Counted from the first letter of the stretch, positions 1-12,265 are shown. The stretch is 64,000 nucleotides of DNA from Conus ventricosus (GCA_018398815.1 CM031600.1:51859048-51923047); one strand, 5' to 3'. Notes: a model not told the origin generated them from the letters alone. Made by a program: numbers and translations.

Positions 1-2062
1 TAGAGAAGGCTTATGTCACTACATGAAAATCTGGAATTCTCATAGATCTTTATAATCTCAGCTTTCGAGGTCATCACCCTGTTTAATAAAGACTTTCTGG
101 CTGATGAGCAGTCAAAGCTAGGGTGGCACCAGGCTGTCTGACATCTACGAGCTGGGGCTGGGTGTACCCTTGGGAACATCCTTTCTCCTGTTCTCTTCAG
201 CATCAAAATTAATGAGATTGTCAATTCTGTAAACCAGGGAGCCTGTCTTTTGTTGATAACTTTGTTCTCTACGCAGTTAGAGCCACCTGTGCTGGCTTAC
301 AATGTTGACTGCAGCCTGGCGTGGATAAGATTTGAGGAAATTAGATTTAAGATTTTGGGGCACCAAAACTCACTGTATTCACTTTCACAATTGTTGACAC
401 TTCTTTACAAATCCTGAAAATTCAAATTCATCTGGATAATTTCATCATTCGAGCTGTGAAAGAAGCCGCATATCTGGGAGTTACCTTCAGTCAAAAACTG
501 AACTTTAAAAGTCACATCCAGCAATTAAAAACATCACGTCAGAAAGCAGTGAACATTCTGAGAGTTGTGGCACATACAGATTAATTGCTTTCCATCTTTA
601 TAGGGCTCTCTTCTGTTTTAAACTAGACCATGGCTATGTCATCTACATTTCTGCCAGATCTGCATACCAAGACCTCATCCACCATCGAGGGTTTGACTCA
701 TGTGGGTGTATTCAGCACAACCCCACTTTACAGTCTGTATGCTTAGGCTGGAGAACCATCCCTCTCCAAGCATCAGCTGAAACTTGCTTTGAACTACTGT
801 TTGAATCGCTTTCTTAACTCCAAAACCCCACTTATGACTGTGTCTTTAACCCAAAAATCCTCAAGAAATTTGAAGACTTCCTCAGTTCCATTCCAGTTTC
901 CACCCTTGAGAATTCATATTTTGTTCCTATTTGAACGGTACAGACATAATCCTTGGGTCATGTGTGATTCGTCTAAGTTTCCTGATGACCCACCATGGAC
1001 TTTCCTCACCCTAGAGATCCACCTTTATCTTGCCTCATATCAAGAAAACATCATCCACTGTTTGGAATGCAAGTCATTTTTGGATGAACTTTGTTCAAAT
1101 TTCCATTCTTTCAGAGAATATTTACTTATGGTTCCAAATCTGAAGAGGGGGTTGTGTCTGCTGTATTTTGCACGACAGCTACCTGTCGGAGATGTTCTAA
1201 GCACATTCCCACTGACATCTCCATCTGCACTGCTGACCTGACAGCCTTGGTGCTGGCTTTTAAAAGGGTCCCTGAATTAAAACATAAAAGACTTCCTCAT
1301 TTTATCAGACTCCCATTCTGCTTGGAGGCCATTGTTGGCCATAATCTCAAACACTCTCAACTGCTGAAATTTGTTCGAACTATACGCCTCTTTGAAAAAC
1401 TGATGGATGAAACATAGTTTTTATTTGGGTTCCTGGTCATGTCAGCATTCGAGGCAGTTAGGTGGTTGATCAACTTGCCAGGAATGCCACAAGTAAAGAA
1501 CTGAGCAGATTCTTTATTCTTCACGCCGATTTGAAATTTAAAAAAAAACACTGACTTATGTCAAATACCTAGCAAGAGGAAAAGAACTCACAGTGGATAA
1601 CAAACTTCTCCAAATCCATCCGGACGTGATAGAGTTTTTACCATGTTTTATGGGTGACTGTAAAGAGGAAACAGTCTTGTGCAGTTTGCACGAGGCCACT
1701 CCCTTTACTCCCATTCTTCTCTTTTAAAAGGTGAAGAAGCTTTGTGGTGCATTCCATGTCATGTACAACTTACTCTTACAGTCATGGGACTTGCATTAGG
1801 TCAAACGTAAACACTTTACAGGAGACTCAATGAAAATCTTGTTCAGAGATGTCCTGCCCTGTGTGATTTTGAATTTCTGAAAAAGAACAACATTTTGCAT
1901 CTGAAATTTACAAAAGAAAGATTTTAATGAAATTGTAGTGTGTTTTTAGAAAATGCTTTTTGATGTGCTGTGTGTGTTTGTTGGGGGTGGGGGTGGAGGG
2001 TGGGTGGGGAGGGGGACAGCCCTAATATTGCTCTTTGCTGTCAGTTGGGCTAGTATATGCAA
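1..2062 (+). mobile_element. Degenerate non-LTR retrotransposon (RT and RNase H), 3' part
   Basis: This is the decayed 3' half of a LINE whose 5' part lies left of the window. Around 155-180 a frame reads GVPLG, the usual RT box before the palm. Around 250-280 another frame reads FVDNFVLYA, the YVDD-type catalytic box with its last Asp replaced. At 1091-1417 an RNase H domain is readable: a YGSK start, a TADLTALVLAF segment, and in other frames LSDSHSA and FIWVPGHV. The order RT then RNase H fits I/Jockey-type LINEs. Frames shift many times and stops are frequent, so it is dead. The 3' end near 2062 reads GTTGGGCTA followed by GCAACATC. Short fragments with the same end occur at 21175 and 51994 in the opposite orientation. 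The clade assignment is inference. Confidence 0.8.
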
Positions 2063-3584
2063 CATCTCTTCTGCACCCTAGAGTGGACATAAAGGCACAT
2101 AAAGTCCAGGCTCTTTCTTCTAGTCGTGCCCTCCAGCAAAGTTTTGCACTCTCTAACATCTGTTGGGCAGTTGGCTGGCAGTTACAGATTACTGTTGGCA
2201 GATTCTACCCACATGACATGTCTGAGGACATGGAACATCTTGACATGAGAAAAAAGAATTATACTTTAAAGCAATTTTACAACATACTTACTTGTCCAAA
2301 AACCAGGACACCCCTCCACCCTACCAAGTCAGGAAAAGGTAGGAAAATGGAGCTATTGGTACCATGGCGCAACGATTTGAACTCACTAAGAGCGATCAAT
2401 CTGGTTGGTGAATGTGGGGATTGAGACAAAATTACCTCTCTAGTCTCCCAGTTTTTCTTCTTTTTTTCTGGCAAGGGGTATTGGGGGTCTTGATAATACA
2501 GCATTGTTCCACAACAAATAGGGACATGGCATTTGTTAGGACATACAAGTATTTCATAAAATTACTTTTAATAGTAAAGTTCCTTATGGCTGTGGAAGAG
2601 ACCTGACTGAACTGAAGTTTTGAGAAAGCACTGAAAAATTAGCTATCTCTAAATCCAACTGATAAAATCTAAATCCCACAGTTAGAAACCAAATCAGTGC
2701 TGCCAGACCTTCAGGAACAGTGAGGTGGACACTGGTCATGTGGGTATTCACCATCAGTCATGGTGAGCTTGATTATATGAATGTTTTAATGTACATACAT
2801 GTACATTTGCAAAACATCACATTTGTAAGAATATACAGTGTCCCTAAGAATCCTTGAAAATGTCAATTTATTCCTGATTTTAATGTCATCTCTGTTCCTG
2901 ATGGAAAGATTTTCGAGGAGGCATGTCTGTACTTACGGCATCCCAATATTTGCTTACTGATTTGAAAATGAGTGTGTGTGTGTGGTTTTTGTTTGTTGTT
3001 TGTTGGGATATTTTATTGGCATTTGCACTTTTCCATATCATTATATTGGAGTGAAGATTTTTTAGGCAAAGTGATAAGTTTTGTGATAAATGTAAGCTAC
3101 TGAGATGAGCTTAACCTTGCCAAGAGGCTGGTAGTGTATATCAAAAAGTAAGCATGTTTATGGGATTTATTCTAACAGTACCACTATCAGTTTCTTGCAG
3201 GAAGAGTAGGAATAATAAAGTGGAAGAAAATTTCAGATTAAAAAGTTGAAATTGTTATTTTTCAGATATTTTTAGAGAAATGAGCAATGGTGATAGTTTC
3301 TAGTCGCTTGACAGGCTTCTCAGTTTTGAAAACGACTTGCCTACCTGATTTATGCTTGCCTCAGGTGACTGGCTCTGTGTAGCCCAGCTTCTCTAGCACT
3401 TCTGACCTGTTCTGACCATTTTGACACCTCACAAGCATGGTGCCTTTGTTGCTTGAATGTTTTCACTTACCCAGCAACTTCAGTTTAGTGATGGTTCCAG
3501 TTTCACACATCTCTGGTCATACAAAATATGGGAGAAAACTTTGACACAAACACCATTTGACATGCACATGTATATAATGTAAAC

Positions 3585-3586
<2 letters not shown>
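2063..3586. other. Unannotated AT-rich non-coding stretch
   Basis: I see no conserved protein, RNA gene or clear repeat here. A 129-codon open frame at 2035-2424 on the + strand matches nothing I recognise and starts inside the LINE tail, so I treat it as chance. A short TG run lies near 2973. Confidence 0.4.

Positions 3587-3650
<64 letters not shown>
3587..3650. repeat. (CA)n microsatellite
   Basis: About 32 uninterrupted CA dinucleotides. Open frames across it on the minus strand are runs of Cys-Val and are not genes. Confidence 0.95.
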
Positions 3651-3654
<4 letters not shown>

Positions 3655-4100
3655 CCTGCTCTGATGCAGCATGTTCTGTGCATGGTTGCATTCTTGAGGA
3701 AGACACTTGTTCTCCACAATTGGCAGCCATGCCTGTCAGTGAACATGAGATGTCAAAACTAATAGGACTCTCGATGTAGTTGTAACAGGCACTCACAGCT
3801 GTGTGATTTTAGGGATTGGCGCTACAGAAACTTCCTCTTAATAAGCATCTGTGGCATATGTTGTATGTAATACTAATAGGTTTGTAAATTGTTTCTCGTG
3901 TTGCAATGTTCCCACTAAAATAAACTGATGGAGACATGTTCATCAACACATTCTGTTTTTCTGTGCCAAACTGAAATTTCACTTGCCTGACAAATTCAGC
4001 AAATCCTTTCAAATAATTGTATTTTGCCTTTTTGGTTTATCAGTGAATCAACCATAAAGACAATATTTCACATTTGTTAGTGTGTAGATAAAGAATGAAT

Positions 4101-4476
4101 CTAGACTATAAACTGAGGTTCCGTGTGTGAACGCATGCATAACATCTTGCACACACGTAAAATCCCATCACCAACTTTCGGAAGAGTAGGCCAGTTTGGC
4201 CGTTGGTATGGATGACACGTTACACATAGCATGCACCCTGCGTGAGAAATGGAAAGAATGAAGGAAGTAAGGAAATTGAGTGATCGATATTGAATGATAT
4301 TGACTGGATGACACGGGAAACGACTGAATGAAGCGCCAGCTGGCAGCTCTTCAGTCGGCACTACCCAGGTAGGCAGCCCGTTGTGTAAACAAGTGTTGAT
4401 TGTAAAGCGCTTAGAGCTTGGCCTCTAGCCGAGAATAGGTGCTATATAAGTATTCATTATTATTATTATTATTAGT
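4101..4476 (+). mobile_element. SINE copy with (ATT)n tail
   Basis: The element starts near GACTATAAACTGAGGTTCC and carries a CACACGTAAAATCCCAT block. It ends with a short-retroposon tail: cgcttagagcttgg, then gctatataagtattc, then six ATT repeats. No tRNA promoter boxes are visible at its 5' end, so it is 5'-truncated or headless. A second copy lies at 57015-57247, about 90% alike by eye, truncated before the tail. The central ACTATAAACcGAGGT block also occurs in the otherwise different SINE at 21780. This recalls the deeply conserved SINE core called Nin-DC, an identification made from memory. Confidence 0.75.
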
Positions 4477-4571
4477 TTTTCAGTGTGTTGTTCTATAACT
4501 TGGACCAGAATATGAGTGTTTTCCGTATTTTTACTTTCAGATAAAAAAAAAAAAAAAATTTAGAAATAGAG

Positions 4572-4702
4572 TTTGTTTCTTACCGCCAATGACATTGACA
4601 AACAAAGCACATGACAAGACAGGATGCATTTCAACCACTTGGGTCTTCTTCAGGCGAAAAAATAAATCACATTTAACATTTGGGACAGTACAAACAATGA
4701 AC
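4572..4702 (-). repeat. Single arm of foldback/Penelope-like repeat
   Basis: The segment is the reverse complement of the arms at 16622-16775, sharing ttaccgccaa, gacaaacaaa, the gggtcttcttcag block and the gggacagt block. On the minus strand it carries a hammerhead-like core at 4629-4653: CTGAAGA, one extra base, a 4-bp hairpin, then GAAA. No coding sequence is attached. Confidence 0.6.
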
Positions 4703-5425
4703 GAAAAACGAAAAAAAGAACGAAAAATGACTCATCCGTTGTTGTCCATGTGGTGGGGAGAATAGCGGTAGGTGGAAATGACATGGGGGATTATGGGAGA
4801 GGAAAAGAGAGGGGGGGGGGGGGGGTGTTGCGTAGGGGGAGGTGTGTGTGTGTGATATGATAGGGTTGTGTCTAGTTTAATGGGATGGTGTGATATCTTT
4901 GTGATGGTTGTGGTAATGGTGGATTGATAATAATGGTAAGGGGGAAAAAAAAGGGGGGGGGGGGGACTGAGGGGGAAAAAAAAAGAAAAAAAAGGGTTTA
5001 GGTGAATAAAATAAATGATTTCGTTGGGTGATGAAAGAGGTAGTGGAAGTTATGCGTGGGTAGTTGTGAAGGTGTGTGGGTAATGTTAGGGAGGGAAGGG
5101 GATGGAAGATAAATGGGTGATAAGGTGTGATCGGGGGGGGGGGGGGGGGGGGGGTTGGGGGGGGTGAGTTAAGAAAAAAAAGAAATGGGGGGGGAGGAGG
5201 GTAATGTGTTTGTGGGGGGGGGGGGGGGAGGGCTCATATCTCATCTTTCACTATGGGGTGGGGGGTGGGGGTGGGAGGTTCATATAAATGGTGTTGTTTA
5301 AAAAAGTGAACAATGCTGTGGGATGATGTTCATTGCAACAGGTGAAATAATGTGTTGGCATCAATATGCTGATGTTTGTTGAGAGAAGATAGCAGTGATC
5401 AATGAAAAACAGGGTATCATGTGTT

Positions 5426-5474
<49 letters not shown>

Positions 5475-5640
5475 GGGATGGGGGACCACATATAAACATT
5501 GTTCTGGGTGAGTTAAGATCATGTGATCATAGTGAGACTAACTGTGGAGAGTTTTCACACACATATTTACTCACACATACACTCATTCACACACCACACA
5601 CACACACACACACACTTTAAAAAAAAAAAAATTATTATCA
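4703..5640. repeat. G-rich low-complexity tract with (CA)n
   Basis: The top strand has several pure G runs (near 4808-4826, 4954-4966, 5134-5154, 5214-5228) in a GT/GGA-rich background, followed by (CA)n at 5428-5472 and 5590-5614. G-quadruplex formation is possible. No gene is visible. Confidence 0.85.
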
Positions 5641-5714
5641 TCAATCAGTCAATGATTGGTGATGATCATAAGAAATCAATGGTAGTGTAGGAAGAGATTC
5701 TTCTCCGTTCCCTT

Positions 5715-6050
5715 AGGCAAGAATGGTGGAGGTACTGGCAAGGGCTTCTGTATGGTGAAGGCTCTCCAGTGGTCAATAAAGTTTTGCACTCATCGGTGTG
5801 TTGGCAGGCCAGGATTGTTCTTTTGGTGTTGTTGGGACTGTTCCACTGTCATTGGGGCTGCATGGATAAATTAAAGACCACCAGTCACAGTCTGGAGTGC
5901 CCAGTTCTCAGTATCACAATGGTGGTCTTCTTCTTCGTTTACTTCGGTGGGAATCCTGGAGGTACTGACAGAGGTTGCTGTATGGTGAAGACCCTCCAGT
6001 GGTCAGTAGGGTTTTGCACTCATTGGTGAGTTGGCAGGCCAGGTTTCCAC
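5715..6050 (+). repeat. Two imperfect direct repeats, ~230 bp apart
   Basis: About 95 bases beginning near 5722 (ggaggtactggcaagg... to gttggcaggccagg) recur near 5955 with scattered changes. The sequence between them is unrelated. No conserved coding potential is seen. From 6050 to 7150 there is only non-coding DNA with a G run at 6700-6717 and CA tracts at 6850-6866 and 6982-7028. Confidence 0.7.
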
Positions 6051-6981
6051 TTTGGGCCTAGCTGGGAATGCTCAGCTGTCTCTTGGGCTGCACTGCATTG
6101 ATAATTTGAAAGACTCACAGGTGTGGAGTGTAGTGGACCTGTGATGTTGAGGTCAGTGGAGCTGGAGCCTTATCTTCAGTCCAACAATGTTCATTTGGTC
6201 TGATCGGGGCATCCGGTAGTATGCATCCCTCTTGTTGAAGTCTGGGTGCTGCTCAAGTCATCTTCCTATTTGTCTCCTTGGAAATATTTTAGATTTATTC
6301 CAAGGAGACTACCTTTTACAGTTGGGGCTGCTGTCCTCCTTCCTTTGTCAGTTAGTTGGCTTCTTCATTTCCATATAGTGCAGTATGAAGGTGTTCACTG
6401 GATGGGAGTCTCTTCAGTGACTGGTAAATGGTAATAATTTTAAATAAGTAGTACCACAGGGTGGTGCCAATTGTTATACAAGTGGAAAAAATGCAGTGGT
6501 AATGGTGCAAGGTGGGGGGACATAGGAAAATATCATTTTGGAAAAAAAAAAAGAAGAAAAAAAAAGGGGATGATGAATAATGGATAATTGGTCAATGTCT
6601 TAAGTGGGACAAACAGTGCTATAGGATGTTATTCATTGCCATAAGTGAAATAGTAAGTATGATAGCATTGGCATGATAATGCCAGCTGAGTTAACTTTGG
6701 GGGGGGGGGGGGGGGGGAGAGCAATGATCAATGACTCAATTGATGGTGAAGGTTGTATAGATCATGAAATAATCACCGTCTCACACACACACGAGCATGT
6801 ATAATACATGCATGCACACACCTGTACATAGGCATGTACACAAGCACATCACACACACACACACATATATGCAAACATACACACATATGTCAAAAAAAAA
6901 AAAGAAAAAAAAAAGGGTTATACATAGGATATCTTATGAGTGGTGGTAATAATGTAATGATGATGGTGGTCATATATTGGG

Positions 6982-7022
<41 letters not shown>

Positions 7023-7156
7023 ACACACCAACAACCACATGTACATACATCCAAGCATACCCGTATGTCGAGGGGTGATCATGAGATACAAGGTAAAATG
7101 GGGACAAAGGAAAAGAAGTGGTCAGTGGGGAAGGGGGGGAAAAATGTGTGTGTGTG

Positions 7157-7236
7157 CATTTTGTTGAATGTCAGTAAGATGCAGAGTCAAATAGTGCACT
7201 AGTTTCAGTAAATTGTATGTATGTGTGTGGGTGTTA

Positions 7237-7285
<49 letters not shown>

Positions 7286-7686
7286 GCAAGTTAGTGTGGT
7301 GTGGGTGGGTGTGTGGTTTTGTGGAATATATAGTGGGTTGTTGTTGCAGTGGTGGACCGGTGTAATCATGTACTTGGGTTGGGATGCAGGTGATGCGGGG
7401 GTGAAGGGAAAGAGCAAGGGGGGGGGGGGGGGGGGGGGTAGGTGGTGGGAGGGGGGAGGAGGAGTACGGGGTAGATCAGAGGGTAGATAAAGATATTAGT
7501 TGATATTTAGATTTTTTTTTAAAAATCTGATTTCAATGTATTTGAGATATTCTATCTATTAACTTATCTTTGGAATGTATTTAGTTTACTGTAACTTTGA
7601 ATATCTGCATTTTGTTGAATGTCAGTAAGATGCAGAGTCAAATAGTGCACTAGTTTCAGTAAATTGTATGTATGTGTGTGGGTGTT

Positions 7687-7715
<29 letters not shown>
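7157..7715 (+). repeat. Near-identical ~105-bp direct repeat (7157-7260 and 7607-7715)
   Basis: The block starting gcattttgttgaatgtcag and running into gggtgttaatg(tg)n occurs twice, 450 bases apart, with no mismatch noticed outside the TG run. The interval holds a TG tract (7231-7284), a 20-base G run near 7421 and AT-rich DNA. A segmental tandem duplication or an assembly duplication would both explain it. Confidence 0.85.
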
Positions 7716-7719
<4 letters not shown>

Positions 7720-8091
7720 GATTTTCACATCAATGTAAAGTCTTTTTTTTTTTTTAACTAGAAAAACTTTGAGATGTTTGAACTTTGTCAGGGGCTCACA
7801 ATTTTTCTAGCAAAGGTTTCCAAAGACCTTCATTTTCTGATGCAGTGGGGAACACCATGGCGTGTCCTGCATCCTGTTGTGGGCACTGTGCAATGGTATT
7901 AGGCATGTCAGTGTCCGTCAGGCCATGCAGGATCTCATGGGCTGAAGAATGATCTATTTTGGGGGTAAATTGGCTCAAGCTGGTTGAACAGTCTGGAAAG
8001 CTGACAAGGTATTTATTGTTGGACAAATGGGAGCAGTGGTTTGTGTTGTATTTAAAATGAACAGTCGATGTGGGTTTGTGTGCCATTACAG

Positions 8092-8187
8092 AGGGTCTGT
8101 ACCAGTATGTTACCACCATGGTGTGTGTGGTGGTGGATGGGGAGCCGACCATTGGTGTCATTCACAAGCCCTTCACTGGGGAGACAG
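8092..8187 (+). CDS. BPNT2: BPNT2 (Golgi-resident PAP phosphatase), internal exon
   Basis: This exon encodes [16 protein letters not shown] followed by [15 protein letters not shown], the central part of the inositol-monophosphatase fold. The family hydrolyses 3'-phosphoadenosine 5'-phosphate in the Golgi lumen, removing the by-product of sulfation by sulfotransferases. It needs Mg2+ and is inhibited by lithium. The borders are clear: a pyrimidine-rich acceptor ending ...ccattacag before 8092 and a donor gag|gtacag after 8187. The phase is 1 nt carried at both ends and agrees with the next exon. In vertebrate BPNT2 this segment directly follows the WIDPLDAT metal-binding motif and precedes AWA. 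The exon with WIDPLDAT and the N-terminal membrane anchor were not found in this window and presumably lie upstream. Confidence 0.88.
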
Positions 8188-8773
8188 GTACAGTGCTGAG
8201 TTTTCAACCTTCCAAAATTTACATATTGAATGCATTGAAAATAGTGCTTTTTTCCCTCTGTGAATCGTTTCATCATTGTGAAGATTGTAACATAGATTTT
8301 TTGTTGTTTATGTGGTGCTTCTATGTGATTGTGTGTGTGTATGTGTGTGTGTGTGTGTGTGTACACACAAGCATGCAAAGCTTGATTCACATCTTTGTGC
8401 TTGCTGGCGTGAGATAGGTAGGAAAGTTAAAAATCATACACAGTTGACCTAAAAAAGGTGAACCTAAACACGGGGAAGGTATGTACACGGGGAAGGTATG
8501 TAGAAAAAATTCATCAGTCACACACACTACAAAGCGCACATGTGTGCAGATGCATACAGACACTTGCATGCACAAAAACATTTGCTCATGAGATCATCTC
8601 TCTTTCTATGTCCTTCCATTTCTTTGTTGTAAGAAATGTGTTCACTAAAGAACAATTATTAATAAAATCATTCTCTGTTTTTGTTTTGCTTTTTGTTTGT
8701 CTGTCTGTCATGATATAATAGGACATGCAACATGGATATGTAATTCTAACTGGCATCTTATCCTTGTTTGCAG

Positions 8774-8946
8774 TGTGGGCATGGGTAAACTACGGTCACT
8801 CGCCAAACCTGAAAAAGTCTTCAGAAATTCAGAGAGATCCAAATCACAGGCAGATAATTGTGTCTCGGTCCCATGCTGGCCCTGTTGAATCTGTAGCCAA
8901 GAAATCCTTTGGGACAACACAGAGGTGGTACCAGCTGGAGGAGCGG
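8774..8946 (+). CDS. BPNT2: BPNT2, penultimate coding exon, with a frame break
   Basis: The acceptor ...tgtttgcag joins the previous exon in phase to give ETVWAWVNYGHSPN. The exon continues through QIIVSRSHAGPVESVA to KKSFGTTQ, matching the family's conserved IVVSRSHSG segment. It then must switch frame, because the conserved VVPAGGAG is encoded at 8925-8946 in a different frame from the text ending at 8922. The donor gcgg|gtgagg is in phase with the last exon only in the VVPAGGAG frame. One base is therefore missing (or two are extra) near 8918-8926. This may be an assembly indel, a real allele, or a sign of a decaying copy. Everything else about the exon looks intact, so sequence error is my first guess. 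Confidence 0.85.
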
Positions 8947-10062
8947 GTGAGGCCTGTTTGATTCTTAAAGTTGTCTGACAGGCATTTGTTCACAGGTATG
9001 CTGTGACTGAAGAAGAGCAAATTATTATTGCTATCCTGGGTACAGTAGGGTGGATCCCAAATGCCTAACAAAACAACCCGAAACAACAGTGAAAGACTGA
9101 CTGCCATAAGATAAGGGAGGGGGACAAAGGATGTTGGGGGGCATATACAGTAGGTTACAGTTCAGTATCCTTGTACACCTTTGCAACTGGGGATACTGAT
9201 TTTAGGTCTCGCATCATCTGCAAAAACATTCAGAAGTACTCGTTTTGTTCCCTTTTCATGCAAATAAGAATGCCATGGTTCCTGAGAAATTTGTTGATTG
9301 TTTTTCTTCACCTCTGTTTTCCCTTTTTGAAAGAAATTGGAGAACAAACAATGGAAAGTGAAGTTAGACTTTCTTCACACTAGTTGATGCAAAGTTTCCT
9401 GTTCAGCATACCCACAAGGGCTCATAAGATTTCAAATTTCACTTTAGAATGCACAAGGTCTTGCATGTTCCTGGATTTCATTTAAAAGCCATGTGGAAAA
9501 CTAAGTAATAATTCATCATCGCTCAAGAGCTTGCTGGATTTAATTTAGGGGTGGACAAAACATTTGATTTAATAGCTTATAAAAAAGATCAGTGTGAATA
9601 GTTCAGCATATTGAATTTGAAACGAGTTATCTTTGTGTGTGAAATTTAACATCACTCTTGCAACAATGTTAAATATCTATGAAGCATTCTTTTGTGGTTC
9701 GTATTTGTCCAAGAGAACTTACTTTTTGTTCTTGTTAATGCCTGTAACCATTTCCAGTGCTCTTGTTTTTTTATATTGAAGTGTGGGAACCTTGCTGTTA
9801 GAATGTAAACTTCAGGTCCTTGGGATGCAGAGACAAGATTTACTGCTTTTGCTTCGCTGTGATCAGCAGCTATGCTCAATACATGGAACGGTGTGCACAT
9901 AATGGATACTTGAGCTGTGTTGACACACTGAGTGTAGATAGGTGGCAATGTTGCCTTAGATTACAGGCTGGCCATTCGGAATTTGAGTTAAAAGGATCCA
10001 TGTTAACAACCAGACTACAGTTAATGCACATGATGGCAAAGTCGGTGACCAACTAAAACGTA
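8947..10062. other. First part of the last BPNT2 intron
   Basis: AT-rich intronic DNA. Open frames on both strands are short and match nothing I recognise. No repeat boundary is visible until the minisatellite starts near 10063. Confidence 0.5.
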
Positions 10063-10416
10063 ACTTGTAAAGAGATAGGTTACCCATGAGAAGAATTATT
10101 GAGATAAATATTTTTTTATTGTAAAGTGATAGGTTACCCATGAGAAGGAGATGTTTAGATAAATATTTGTTATTGTAAAGAGTTACCCGTGAGAAGGAGA
10201 TATTGAGATAAATATTTTTTATTGTAAAGAGATAGGCTACCCATAAGAAGGAGATGTTTAGATAAATATTTTTTATTGTAAAGAGTTAGGATTCCTGTGA
10301 GAAGGAGATATTGAGATAAATATTTTTTGTTGTAAAGAGATAGGCTAACCATGAGAAGGAGATATTGAGATAAACATTTTCTATTGTAAAGATATAGATT
10401 ACCATGAGAAGGAGAT
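10063..10416 (+). repeat. ~55-bp minisatellite, left block
   Basis: Six or so units of the form gagataggttacccatgag, aaggagatgttgag, ataaatatttttta, ttgtaaa. Unit length varies by a few bases. The array continues at 12266 on the far side of a solo LTR. Peptides such as LSLYNKKYLSQ seen in minus-strand frames are only translations of the repeat. Confidence 0.9.
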
Positions 10417-12265
10417 TGTCATGGTTGCTAAGCCGGACAGCCCTACCACCCCTACCCACGCCTATCACACACTAAGTCAGATGACACAGCATACCAATAC
10501 GGCTTTACATTCACACACACTTCTTTATTTCAACATGCACACCATGGCGCCACCACCCAGCAATCGCCACTCAAGTCCATCCACAACCGCACACAGGTAT
10601 CCCACTTCCCGCTGGCACATCCTACCCTGCTACAATGACCCGAAGGACCCTAACCTATCCTAGAGCACCAGTTTTGGTAAATCACTGCGACCTAGGGATG
10701 CACTGATAGCCAGCACACATGGTGGCTAACTACTAGGGACAAGGACTAACCCAAGGGGCTCTAATCTCTAAGCTACTACCACCCACCCTCTCTCTGGGAC
10801 CCACCCTTTTCTTTTCCTGACCCCGGGACTGCTGCCGCACGGTCACTGCATCCCTAAGGGAGGCAACGACAGGTACCTATTCCGTGCTGGCCCCTGCATC
10901 CCTAAAGGAGGCAGCAGCTAACCCTAAACCCTACTGCCTATTCCTACACCCCTTCCTACCACAAAATTGGACAACCCTTCCTCCACAGAAGACCCTGCTC
11001 CTCGGCGCTGTCCATGGCCTCATGCAGGACGACTCCCCACAGAAGACCCTCTCCTCGGCACTGTCCATGGCCTCATGCAGGACGACTCCCCCACAGAAGA
11101 CCCCTCTCCTCGGCACTGTCGGTGGCCTCATGCAGGACGACTCCTCCCCCGCGGAAGACTCCGCTCCTTGGCGCTGTCCATGGGCTTACGCAGGACGACT
11201 CCTCCACAGAAGACCCACCGGAACTGAGGGGGAAGGAATGCCTGGTGCAGCACCGCTCATGTGGCGCCTGAACAGGGCGGTCCTTCCCTCCTGGGAAAGA
11301 GGAGACGGTGGCCAGCAACTTCCCACGAGTAGCCCGGGTGGTCTTCCCTCCTGGGAGAGCAACAGATAACAGGAGAGCAACAGGTAACCGGAAGCAGCCG
11401 CTCACCTGCCAGCACGCAGCTGCAGACTGCGGTGATCCGGCCCCAGCCTTGGCACGGAAGCAGGATATCTGCTGACACAACTGAACAGACAGACGATTAA
11501 AACCACACCAGTTCTGCAACTGGCTGGAAGTGGATGCAAACATGGACGACACAGAACTTAGCACAGGCCAAGGGCACACCAATCCCGACAAGGACCTGGC
11601 CTTAACTATGACTTGAAGTCACACCCAGCACAACCTAACGGCTCTTCCGCCACATCTACAAGGAGCACGTCCACTCCAACGAACACCAGGGACTAAAGTG
11701 AAGCTACTCCAACGCATTCCCCCTGGTTGGAATCAAGTGATCTTCACTCACAACACAAAGCAACCATTGGTCAAACAGTGTATCCATCCACAGAGCTCAC
11801 ACACCCGACCAACGGACTAGTTGTTGCTTGTGCGACAACGTGACAGTTTACAACAACAACTCACTGCCTTGACAACACAACAGCAGCCGATATCCTGCCC
11901 CAGCCTCTCTGGTATAGAACCAAAGCCACAAAGGGTAACAGTTGGAAACGAAACACGACCTCCCCTTCCACTCCCTCAATAAGTGAAGACTGGAAGGCAA
12001 GAATATTTTATGTCCTTCTTCCCCCATCCCCCTACCAGCCTAACCTTCCTACTTAACCCCGAGGAACTTAGCCTGACCTCACCTAATTAAAACCCCAACC
12101 CTCACACACTACACACATACACACACAGACGCATACACACACACACACGCGCGCGCGCACACACACACGCACAAACACACACGCACACACACGCTGACGT
12201 TCTCTATCCTGAGCTACCACTCTGAACACATGGACGTGCTGGTTCAGTACCGCTGATCGGTGACA
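10417..12265. mobile_element. Solo LTR (TG...CA) with 5-bp target duplication GAGAT
   Basis: The 1849-base insert begins TGTCATGG and ends GGTGACA, so it has the TG...CA ends of an LTR with a short TGTCA/TGACA inverted repeat. It is flanked by GAGAT at 10412-10416 and again at 12266-12270. The flanking DNA on both sides is the same minisatellite, so the empty site is visible. No internal gag or pol is present, which is what recombination between two LTRs leaves. It contains its own tandem repeat (10985-11215) and a CA/CG tract (12113-12193). The orientation and superfamily (Gypsy, BEL or Copia) cannot be told. The 161-codon frame at 10884-11369 covers the internal repeat and is not convincing as a gene. 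Confidence 0.8.
10985..11215 (+). repeat. Four tandem units of ~58 bp inside the solo LTR
   Basis: Each unit reads roughly ctcctcggc(a/g)ctgtcc, atggcctcatgcaggacgac, tcccccacagaagacc. All three frames stay open across it, which produces overlapping Pro/Arg/Ser-rich open frames that are artefacts of the repeat. Confidence 0.85.

Noticed and set aside
2035..2424. 129-codon + strand frame as a possible gene or exon
   Set aside because: No recognisable domain, ordinary composition for chance frames, and it starts in the tail of a LINE.
3480..3796. Cys-Val repeat proteins
   Set aside because: Translation of the (CA)n microsatellite.
7796..8161. 121-codon minus-strand frame overlapping the BPNT2 exon
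   Set aside because: The + strand reading matches BPNT2 with correct splice sites. The antisense frame has no known match.
10884..11591. Overlapping 161- and 172-codon open frames
   Set aside because: They are produced by the 58-bp tandem repeat within the solo LTR and lack any recognised domain.
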